This document shows, piece after piece, positions 1 to 6,604 of a DNA stretch of 7,924 nucleotides. The position numbers and the translations under genes were made by a program. Each line of letters starts with the position of its first letter. Positions within the stretch are counted from its first letter, which is position 1. The notes under the pieces were generated by a model. That model had not been told where the DNA came from. It saw only the letters and a program-made list of their open reading frames with translations, and made no database searches. Source of the stretch: Clostridia bacterium (GTDB lineage Bacteria; Bacillota_A; Clostridia; Christensenellales; Aristaeellaceae); NCBI GenBank assembly GCA_017648805.1, contig JAGCIC010000218.1, positions 1-7,924 of the forward strand, written 5' to 3'.

Positions 1-303
1 GGCCTGCTCATCACCAACACGGCCGAGATCTATCCGATCACCGTGATCACCGGACAGCAGGAATATCCCGCCGAACCCATAAGCGCCCTGAAACAGAAGT
101 GCAAGGTGGCGGACGTGGACGCGCTGAAGCTCGCCCGCGCCTGCGGCAGCGACAAGGCCCAGAACACCGTGCTGCTGGGAGTACTGAGCCGCTACATGCC
201 CGAGATCCCCCTGGAAAGCTGGCTCTCCGCCATCGAGCAGCTGGTAAAGCCCAAGTTCGTCGAGCTGAACAAGAAAGCCTTCCTGGAAGGCCGGAACGCG
301 TAA
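1..303 (+). CDS. iorB: 2-oxoacid:ferredoxin oxidoreductase gamma-type subunit, probably indolepyruvate oxidoreductase beta (partial, 3' end)
   Basis: This is the C-terminal 100 residues of a protein that begins outside the window; the frame is open from base 1 and stops at TAA 301-303. The first residues (GLLITNTAEIYPITVITG), the following QQEYP, a central NTVLLGVLS segment and the ending VELNKKAFLEG match the POR gamma domain, most like IorB, the beta subunit of indolepyruvate:ferredoxin oxidoreductase. That cytoplasmic enzyme decarboxylates aryl pyruvates to aryl-CoA with ferredoxin as electron acceptor in anaerobes. Related KorC, VorC or PorC gamma subunits cannot be excluded because the N-terminal half is missing. 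An in-frame internal start is unlikely, since the residues from base 1 onward already fit the family. The gene ends 8 bases before the inverted repeat at 311-346 and is the only + strand gene. The IorB assignment is moderate; the domain family is firm. Confidence 0.8.
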   Translation, partial: GLLITNTAEIYPITVITGQQEYPAEPISALKQKCKVADVDALKLARACGSDKAQNTVLLGVLSRYMPEIPLESWLSAIEQLVKPKFVELNKKAFLEGRNA

Positions 304-310
304 GCAAAGC

Positions 311-346
311 AAAAGCAGAGCCCCTAAAACGAGGGGCTCTGCTTTT
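311..346. terminator. Bidirectional intrinsic terminator shared by the oxidoreductase gene and the tRNA
   Basis: Bases 311-325 are perfectly complementary to 332-346, giving a 15-bp stem with a GC-rich core (GCAGAGCCCC) and a 6-base loop at 326-331. The stem begins with AAAA and ends with TTTT, so either strand yields a hairpin ending in a short U run. On the + strand it follows the oxidoreductase stop codon by 7 bases. On the minus strand it begins 3 bases after the tRNA discriminator base. The U tracts are only four long and lie inside the stem, so efficiency cannot be judged by eye. Confidence 0.85.
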
Positions 347-349
347 CTA

Positions 350-423
350 CGTACCCGACTGGATTCGAACCAGCGGCCTTTGGAGTCGGAGTCCAACGCT
401 CTATCCAACTGAGCTACGGGTAC
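350..423 (-). tRNA. tRNA-Arg, anticodon CCG
   Basis: The minus strand folds as a full 74-nt tRNA. The acceptor stem GTACCCG/CGGGTAC is perfect. The D stem is GCTC/GAGC, and the D loop has GG and an A at the position typical of arginine tRNAs. The anticodon stem is TTGGA/TCCAA with loop CTCCGAC. The T arm is GCTGG, TTCGAAT, CCAGT with one G-U pair, and the discriminator is G. The anticodon CCG (387-389 on the + strand) reads the arginine codon CGG, which fits a GC-rich genome. CCA is not encoded and must be added after transcription. The gene has its own promoter at 435-463 and ends at the hairpin 311-346. It lacks a GUN anticodon, so it is not a substrate of the nearby tgt product. Confidence 0.96.
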
Positions 424-434
424 ACAGCCTTTGT

Positions 435-463
435 ATTATACCCATAACTCGGTTTTTTGTCAA
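435..463 (-). promoter_or_regulatory. Consensus sigma-70/sigma-A promoter for tRNA-Arg
   Basis: On the minus strand TTGACA (458-463) and TATAAT (435-440) both match the housekeeping consensus exactly and are separated by 17 bases (441-457). The expected start of transcription is near 428, only a few bases before the mature 5' end at 423. This is typical of strong stable-RNA promoters. It lies inside the 77-base gap between the nitroreductase stop and the tRNA; nothing else was seen in that gap. Confidence 0.92.
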
Positions 464-500
464 GCCCGGATCCCCAAATCCCGTCCGCTCCGCCCGGCGC

Positions 501-1028
501 CTACTCGGCAGTAAGCGTCTCTTCCAGGGGTTTCCTTACGGGAGTATTGGCGGGTTTTGAGCGCTTGCCCACGGCGATCACGCTCATTATCTGCTCGTTT
601 TCGGGGATGGCGAATATCTCCCTTAGCGCCTTTTCGTCGCTCAGGCCCATTATCAGGCTGTCGTAGCCCAGGTCCTGCAGCGCCAGGATCAGATACGCGT
701 CGTGCAGACCCAGGTCGTAGGCGCCCCAGCAGTCGCCCGCACTGCCCGTGGGCTGTCCCGCGGAGGTAAAGCCCGCGATGCCCTTCACGAAGGTGGTCAC
801 GATGAGCGCGGCGTTCGCGGAACTGCTTTTGTTGAAGTCCGGCAGGGCGTCAAACACCCGTTTAGTCGTCTCGGGCGTAACGGCGGCGTACACCCGGGAC
901 TCCTGGGAATTCTTCCAGGACGGGGCGAAGCGGGCGCGGCTCAAAGCCTCCCTGAGCGTGGTCTCGTCTATTGCGCTTTCGTAGCCCCTCGCGCTCCTGC
1001 GCACCATTATAAGCTTCTCGAATTCCAT
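501..1028 (-). CDS. Nitroreductase-family FMN-dependent oxidoreductase
   Basis: This 175-residue protein is short but in the range of compact nitroreductases, which use FMN to pass electrons from NAD(P)H to nitro groups, quinones or other acceptors. Visible family features are the N-terminal RRSARGY (residues 10-16), which normally grips the FMN phosphate, the APSWKNSQ segment (35-42) matching the usual SxxNxQP region, the central WGAYDLGLHDAYLILALQDLGYDSLIMG region (101-128), and a C-terminal VGKR (153-156) that usually closes the FMN site. The physiological substrate cannot be read from sequence. The ATG at 1028 is preceded by a strong AAGGAGGG at 1033-1040. The gene follows tgt by 27 bases and is the last protein gene of the series. 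Its stop is TAG, and no hairpin terminator follows before the tRNA. Confidence 0.9.
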   Translation of the reverse strand: MEFEKLIMVRRSARGYESAIDETTLREALSRARFAPSWKNSQESRVYAAVTPETTKRVFDALPDFNKSSSANAALIVTTFVKGIAGFTSAGQPTGSAGDCWGAYDLGLHDAYLILALQDLGYDSLIMGLSDEKALREIFAIPENEQIMSVIAVGKRSKPANTPVRKPLEETLTAE

Positions 1029-1055
1029 AATGCCCTCCTTGTTTCCAAATATCTC

Positions 1056-2189
<1,134 letters not shown>

Positions 2190-3029
2190 TTAAGCTTTTC
2201 TTCTGAATGAGGACGCGCAGACCGCGATCAAAAGCACCGCAAGGCTGCTTATCACCACGCACGCGCCCACGGGTAGGTGCCGTGTGCCCAGTTCGCTCAG
2301 CGCGCTTATGCCCATGCCCAGCGTGAAGGACACTATGGCGCTGACCGCCGATATGATTATCATGCCCTTGAACGAGCGGGACAGACTTCTCGCGGTCAGC
2401 GCGGGGAAGATGATAAAGCTGGATATCATCATGGCGCCCAGCACGCGCATGCCCATCACCACCGCCACCGATGTCATCAGCGACAGCAGGAACTGGAAAC
2501 GGTCGACTTTCATGCCGCAGGCGCGGCAGTAGGTCTCGTCGAACGTGACGGCGAACAGGCGGGTATACAAAAGCGCGAACACTCCGCCCAGCACGGCGCA
2601 CAGCCCTATTACCGCCCACATGTAGCCCCGGGTCACGCCCATTATGGAGCCGAACATGCTGGTCTCCACGCTGTATCCGTCCGTGAACCGGCCCGCTATA
2701 ACGCCCACCGCCAGCGCAACGGTGGAGAAAATGCCTATGAACACGTCGCCGCCCATGCCGCTTTTGCGGTCGAACAGCATTATCAGCAGGCTGGTCAGAC
2801 ATACCAGCGGTATGGAGACCGCGAGGGAGAAATTGCCCATTCCTATCAGCGCGGCCAGCGCGGTGGAGGCAAAGCCTATCTCGCCCAGCCCGTGGCCGAT
2901 GAGCGCGTAACGCTTAAGCACGAGTATAACTCCCAGCACGCCCAGGCACAGGCTCATAAGACCGCCCACCGCGAACGCGCGCAGCGTAAGGGGGCTGGAC
3001 AGTATGTCCCACAAGCTTAATGATGACAT
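2190..3029 (-). CDS. Metal ABC transporter permease, ABC-3 (ZnuB/MntB) family
   Basis: This 279-residue, very hydrophobic protein has about eight membrane segments. The family core MGMRVLGAMMISSFIIFPALTAR (residues 192-214) and a final LPVGACVV (252-259) identify the ABC-3 permeases, which pass Zn or Mn (sometimes Fe) through the inner membrane. It pairs with the ATPase whose gene it overlaps by 13 bases and with the binding lipoprotein two genes upstream. The ATG at 3029 is served by GGGAGGA at 3039-3045, 9 bases away. In the second membrane region, usual members read GDxLxH, but here it is GHGLGE. H46 replaces the conserved aspartate and E50 the conserved histidine. Whether the transported metal is Zn, Mn or another cannot be decided, so no symbol is assigned. 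Confidence 0.93.
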   Translation of the reverse strand: MSSLSLWDILSSPLTLRAFAVGGLMSLCLGVLGVILVLKRYALIGHGLGEIGFASTALAALIGMGNFSLAVSIPLVCLTSLLIMLFDRKSGMGGDVFIGIFSTVALAVGVIAGRFTDGYSVETSMFGSIMGVTRGYMWAVIGLCAVLGGVFALLYTRLFAVTFDETYCRACGMKVDRFQFLLSLMTSVAVVMGMRVLGAMMISSFIIFPALTARSLSRSFKGMIIISAVSAIVSFTLGMGISALSELGTRHLPVGACVVISSLAVLLIAVCASSFRRKA

Positions 3030-3715
3030 GTATGTTCGTCCTCCCTGCCCTGCCAGTCGCTGATCTTTCCCAGGAACTCCACCGAATGGTCCAGTACCAA
3101 TACCCGGTCCGCATGCTCCTTCACGAAGTGCCAGTCGTGGGTGGACACCACCACCGACACGCCCCTTTCATCCCTTAAACGGGTGAAAATATGCTGGAGC
3201 TGATGAGTCATGCGGGGGTCCAGGGCGCTGGTGGGTTCGTCCAGCACCAGCAGCTCCGGATCGCCCGCCACGCAGCGCGCCAGCAGCACCCTCTGCATCT
3301 GCCCGCCGCTCAGCGCGCCCAGATAGCTTGACGCCAGGTCCCCGACTTCCATGAGCTCCATGACTTCCTCCGCTTTCCTGCGCTGCTCGCGGGTATAGAA
3401 GGGGAAGAATTTGTCCTGGCGGGTGCCGCTAAGCACCACTTCCCTGACCGTGGCGGGAAAATCCCTGACTTGGGTGTGCATCTGGGCCATGTAGCCTACC
3501 TTCAGCCCCTTTTTCTGCTCCATTTCCCCGCAGGAAAAGGGCATGAGCTTGAGCATCCCCTTCATAAGGGTGCTTTTGCCGGAGCCGTTGGAGCCTACCA
3601 GCGCCAGTATCTCGCCTTTTCTTACGTCCACCGACACGTGCTCTATGGCGTCCTGACGCCCCGAGCCGTAGTTCATGGACACGTCGCGTATGCTTATAAG
3701 TACGTTTTCTTCCAT
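3017..3715 (-). CDS. Metal ABC transporter ATP-binding protein (ZnuC/MntA type)
   Basis: This 232-residue ATPase energises the importer on the cytoplasmic side. All motifs are intact: Walker A GSNGSGKST (41-49), Q-loop glutamine 78 in YMAQ, signature LSGGQ (135-139), Walker B LLVLDE (155-160) with catalytic E160, a D-loop at SALD (163-166) and H-loop H193. The length is normal for the family. The C-terminus is acidic and His/Cys-rich (EDEHTCHH, 225-232). Its last codons overlap the permease start by 13 bases, so the tail may partly be a by-product of the overlap. The ATG at 3715 lies one base after the binding-protein stop, with only a weak GCGGGG upstream, so translation is probably coupled. 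The family is certain; the metal is not. Confidence 0.95.
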   Translation of the reverse strand: MEENVLISIRDVSMNYGSGRQDAIEHVSVDVRKGEILALVGSNGSGKSTLMKGMLKLMPFSCGEMEQKKGLKVGYMAQMHTQVRDFPATVREVVLSGTRQDKFFPFYTREQRRKAEEVMELMEVGDLASSYLGALSGGQMQRVLLARCVAGDPELLVLDEPTSALDPRMTHQLQHIFTRLRDERGVSVVVSTHDWHFVKEHADRVLVLDHSVEFLGKISDWQGREDEHTCHH

Positions 3716-3716
3716 A

Positions 3717-4691
3717 TCAGTCCCCGCTTAGCGCGCCCGACACGGCGCCGTAGTTCCCGGTCATTATAGAAACGAAGCTTTCGCCCGCTTCGGCTTTGGA
3801 AATATTCTCCAGCGTGTGGAACACCAGCACTTTGGCGCCCGTTTCGGCGGCGATCTGCCTTGCCACGTCTCCGTTGGAATGCTCGTCGGTGAAAACCGCC
3901 TTTGAGCCGGACTGCTTCATGCCGTCTATCATCCGTATCACCTGCCCCAGCGAAGGCTCGTCCTCCTCGGAGCAGCTGTCGTAGGCGCTTAGATACCTGA
4001 CGCCGTAACGGCGGATAAAGTGGCTGTATGCGAACTGGCCCCCGAAGCACAGTACCGCGCCCGGATGCGCTTTAAACAGCTCCTCAAAGCGTCCGTCCAG
4101 GTCGTCAAGCTGCTTTACCAGCGCCGTGCAGTTGTCCCTATAAAACTGTTCGCCCTCTTTGTCCAGCGTTATCAGCGCGTCCCTTATGTTTTCGCTCATC
4201 CTTGCCGCCAGGCTCAGGTCCAGCCAGATGTGGGCGTCGTATTTGTGGTGATGCTCCTCCGCCTCTTCGCTGGGATTCTCTATGGCCTCCCACTCCTCCT
4301 GCAGCGCTTCCAGGTCGATATTCCCGGCGCACCTCAGCGTCTTTACGTTTTCCAGGCTGCCGGACAGGTTCTTTACCCAGGTCTCCAGTTCGTCGTCCGT
4401 GTATATGAACAGGTCCGCGCGGCTCACCGCGAAGGCATCGCCCACGGAAGGCTCGTAATCGTGGCTGTCCACTCCGTAAGGGAGTATCAGCGACACGTTC
4501 GCCCTGTCGCCGGCGATCTGCCGGGCAAAATCGTACAGCGGGAACAGGGAGCACACTATGCTCAGCCTGCCCTTTCCCTCGGTCCCGTTTTCGGCAGGCT
4601 GCGTTTTCTCCCCGCAGCCCGCGAGGACCATGATCAGCATCAGCGCCAGCAAAGCGGAGACGGATCTTTTAAGTTTCATTCCCGGTTTCAA
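3717..4691 (-). CDS. Metal-binding lipoprotein of the ABC importer (ZnuA/TroA-like)
   Basis: This 324-residue protein starts with a lipoprotein signal: basic residues, a hydrophobic run (about 11-24) and the lipobox VLAGC with lipidated C26. It should be anchored outside the membrane, capture a metal and hand it to the permease. TroA-family marks are GVDSHDYEPS with ligand H77, a short acidic/His loop EEAEEHHH (142-149), DAHIWLDLS with H154, and ETGAKV (283-288). The third ligand region FGGQFAYSHFIRRYG (216-230) lacks His at the usual place (Q219) but has H224. The usual Asp near the C-terminus is H292 (FHTLENIS). The start taken is TTG at 4691, 7 bases from AAAAGGAG (4699-4706). The ATG at 4679 is 19 bases from it and has no better site. 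The gene overlaps the pseudouridine synthase by 23 bases (11 if ATG is used). Confidence 0.92.
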   Translation of the reverse strand: MKPGMKLKRSVSALLALMLIMVLAGCGEKTQPAENGTEGKGRLSIVCSLFPLYDFARQIAGDRANVSLILPYGVDSHDYEPSVGDAFAVSRADLFIYTDDELETWVKNLSGSLENVKTLRCAGNIDLEALQEEWEAIENPSEEAEEHHHKYDAHIWLDLSLAARMSENIRDALITLDKEGEQFYRDNCTALVKQLDDLDGRFEELFKAHPGAVLCFGGQFAYSHFIRRYGVRYLSAYDSCSEEDEPSLGQVIRMIDGMKQSGSKAVFTDEHSNGDVARQIAAETGAKVLVFHTLENISKAEAGESFVSIMTGNYGAVSGALSGD

Positions 4692-5385
4692 CGAGTATCT
4701 CCTTTTCGAACCTGCCCCACACGCCTTTTGCCGGCGGCGGGCAGGTGAACGTCATTTCCGTTTTAAGGGTGGGGTGGGTCAGCGTGAGCCTGAACGCCCA
4801 CAGCGCCACCGTTTCGCCCCTGCGCCCGTGGCCGTAGCGCATGTCCCCGTACAGGGGCAGGCCGATATGGGCATGCTGCACCCGGATCTGGTGCTTGCGG
4901 CCCGTGTCCAGTTCGACGCGCACGAGCGTCAGGTAGTCTTTCACCGCCAGCGGATACGTGGTCAGCCGCGCCGGCTTCGAGCTGCCCGTGCCTTCGGGGA
5001 CCACCCTCACGTTCTGGCCCTGCTTATCCAGCAGACTGTTTTCCAGTGTACGGGCTCCGCTCAGTTCGCCTTCCAGCACCGCCAGATACTGCTTTTTCGC
5101 CGTATGCAGGCGGAACTGTTCGCTCAGCCGTCCCGCCGCCTTGCTGGTCTTGGCGAACACCATCACCCCGCCCACGGGCCTGTCCAGCCGGTGCACCAGC
5201 CCCAGGTACGCGTCCCCGGGCTTGTTGTTGCTTTTGACCAGATAGTCCTTGAGCAGGCTCAGCATGTCGGGGTCGCCGCTTTTATCCCCCTGGGAGGGCA
5301 GATTCGGCGGCTTCACCGCCACCAGCAGGTGGTTGTCCTCGTACAGAATGCCTATATCCCCGCAGTAAGAGGGTATCGTTTTCAT
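4669..5385 (-). CDS. RluA-family pseudouridine synthase, single domain
   Basis: This 238-residue cytoplasmic enzyme isomerises uridine to pseudouridine in rRNA or tRNA. The catalytic motif is HRLDRPVGGVMVFAKTSKA (65-83) with nucleophile D68. The family motif GRKHQIRVQHAHIGLPLYGD (about 162-181) and the KPARLTTYPL segment also fit. There is no N-terminal S4 RNA-binding domain, and PVGG replaces the TSGL common in RluD, as in the small RluA-like proteins of Firmicutes and Bacteroidetes. The target site cannot be named from sequence. The start ATG at 5385 overlaps the acyltransferase stop as ATGA, with GGGGG about 7 bases upstream, so translation is likely coupled. Its 3' end contains the ribosome binding site and start of the metal-binding lipoprotein gene. 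Confidence 0.93.
   Translation of the reverse strand: MKTIPSYCGDIGILYEDNHLLVAVKPPNLPSQGDKSGDPDMLSLLKDYLVKSNNKPGDAYLGLVHRLDRPVGGVMVFAKTSKAAGRLSEQFRLHTAKKQYLAVLEGELSGARTLENSLLDKQGQNVRVVPEGTGSSKPARLTTYPLAVKDYLTLVRVELDTGRKHQIRVQHAHIGLPLYGDMRYGHGRRGETVALWAFRLTLTHPTLKTEMTFTCPPPAKGVWGRFEKEILVETGNET
4699..4706 (-). promoter_or_regulatory. Ribosome binding site deciding the TTG start of the metal-binding lipoprotein
   Basis: AAAAGGAG on the minus strand, inside the end of the pseudouridine synthase gene, sits 7 bases before TTG 4691-4689. It is 19 bases before the in-frame ATG at 4679. The spacing favours TTG as the initiation codon. Confidence 0.7.
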
Positions 5386-6548
5386 TTATTGTCCCCCGTC
5401 TTCATCAGCCGGTGGCAGAAGAACCATTTGTATATCATGCGCGGGTCTTTGAAATCAAAGCGGTAGAAACCCGCCTGGGTGTTCACCATTACCGTCTTTA
5501 TGTCGTCCAGCAGCAGGAACAAAAAATCGTCCGTGGAGATGGTCCTGACCCCGTCCGCACCCGTGAATTCCAGCCCTTCGCGGCTGAGCTTCAGCGTGCC
5601 CGGGCCAAGACTCTTGGGCTTATCGGTAGTGTTTTCGCGGAAATACGCGCAGCTCAATTCTTCCCTCAGCACGAAATCCGGGCGCGCAACTTCCTCCCCG
5701 GCGGACGCGATCTCCATGTCAACCCACTCGTCCATGCGGCGGGGACAGGCGTCGGAGCCGTAGAAGAAGCCGTAATCGTCCCTGCGGCACGAAAACCCGC
5801 AGGCGGGACAGCTTATCTCGTATTTGCTTTCCTTAAGTTCCCCCTCCCGCAGGCAGGCGGGGCATTTGTACAGCACTTTGGTCAGGTTTTTCACGCGAGT
5901 GATGCGCTTGAACGGCACCTTTTCGCGTTCCTGCCAGTCCCAGTCGTTGAAATCTATGGCTTCGTCTATGCCCCTTTGGAGCTCATCGGTCTTTAGAGAC
6001 GCGACTTCTTCCTTAGTGAACAGGCGCCTTATTTCCACATCCACCCGTCCCTTTGCCGGGGCGGAGTAGCGGGGGCGGGACATAAAGCCGCCGTGCACTA
6101 CGCAGGCATACACGTCGCACCTTAACAGTTTCGCCAGCGCGCCGGTGCCGTTTAGCGCCCTCCAGCCGGGGCGGCCGTCAAAGGAAGTCATGCCCTGGGC
6201 GTATACCACCGGCATGCCGCCTTCCTTTACCGCAGCCATGAGCTCCCTTACGCACTTTACGTCCGTGGCGCCCTGGTTTTTGCGTATGATCCCCGCGTGC
6301 CTGAACAGCCACGCCCGGAAGCGGGATTTGTCGAACTGCACTCCCGTGGCGAGGAAACGCTCGTCATAGCGGGGCATGAGCGCCCGCAAAAGGTGGGCGA
6401 AGTCCCAGATAGAAGTATGGTTGCCCACGATGAGGCTGCCCGGCGCAGGCCGGTCTATGATATTCACCCGTGTATCAAACTTCCAACGGCTGAGATTTCC
6501 GCCGCCCCACACCGCCAAACGGCGCAAACAGCGGTCAAACCCGGTCAC
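5382..6548 (-). CDS. PlsC-like lysophospholipid acyltransferase with zinc ribbon and C-terminal domain
   Basis: This 388-residue protein joins an acyltransferase domain to a zinc ribbon and a further region. Motif I is NHTSIWDF with H44 and D49, the catalytic HX4D pair. Motif II is GIIRKNQG. Motif III reads YAQGMTSFDG (116-125), where PlsC enzymes normally have FPEGTRS: the Glu is Q118 and the Arg is T121. Next comes a ribbon with C229, C232, C247 and C250 (two CPAC knuckles), then about 130 residues whose end (320 onward) looks like a small beta-rich PH/GRAM-type fold (guess). Related Firmicutes proteins with such a ribbon exist from memory, but the substrate is unknown. The start taken is GTG 6548, 8 bases after GGAGG (6557-6561). 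The upstream GTG at 6557 overlaps that site and the one at 6554 is too close. The stop overlaps the next gene as ATGA. Confidence 0.85.
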   Translation of the reverse strand: MTGFDRCLRRLAVWGGGNLSRWKFDTRVNIIDRPAPGSLIVGNHTSIWDFAHLLRALMPRYDERFLATGVQFDKSRFRAWLFRHAGIIRKNQGATDVKCVRELMAAVKEGGMPVVYAQGMTSFDGRPGWRALNGTGALAKLLRCDVYACVVHGGFMSRPRYSAPAKGRVDVEIRRLFTKEEVASLKTDELQRGIDEAIDFNDWDWQEREKVPFKRITRVKNLTKVLYKCPACLREGELKESKYEISCPACGFSCRRDDYGFFYGSDACPRRMDEWVDMEIASAGEEVARPDFVLREELSCAYFRENTTDKPKSLGPGTLKLSREGLEFTGADGVRTISTDDFLFLLLDDIKTVMVNTQAGFYRFDFKDPRMIYKWFFCHRLMKTGDNK

Positions 6549-6556
6549 CGCCACCA

Positions 6557-6561
6557 CCTCC
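6557..6561 (-). promoter_or_regulatory. Ribosome binding site deciding the acyltransferase start
   Basis: GGAGG on the minus strand lies 8 bases before GTG 6548-6546. In-frame GTG codons at 6557 and 6554 overlap it or sit 2 bases from it, so they are poor starts. Confidence 0.7.
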
Positions 6562-6569
6562 GACTATAT

Positions 6570-6575
6570 ATTATA
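6570..6575 (-). promoter_or_regulatory. Possible -10 element ahead of the acyltransferase operon
   Basis: An exact TATAAT lies in the AT-rich gap between addA and the acyltransferase. It would start transcription near 6563 and leave a leader of about 15 bases holding the GGAGG site. However, no -35 match exists at 16-18 bases. The nearby TTGACT (6583-6588) is only 7 bases away, too close to pair with it. An activator-dependent or weak promoter is possible, and chance occurrence in AT-rich DNA is also plausible. Confidence 0.35.
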
Positions 6576-6604
6576 CGCTTTAAGTCAATACCGCAGCTCT
6601 CCGC

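Noticed and set aside
43..45. GTG at 43 as the start of a small independent gene
   Set aside because: Residues encoded from base 1 already match the oxidoreductase domain and no ribosome binding site precedes it, so the gene is a truncated longer one.
4558..5466. A 302-codon open frame on the + strand opposite the pseudouridine synthase
   Set aside because: Antisense shadow of an RluA-family gene; composition is biased to His, Arg and Gln and no family is recognisable.
6570..6588. TTGACT followed by TATAAT as a complete promoter
   Set aside because: The spacing is only 7 bases, far short of the 16-18 needed, so the two cannot act as one sigma-A promoter.
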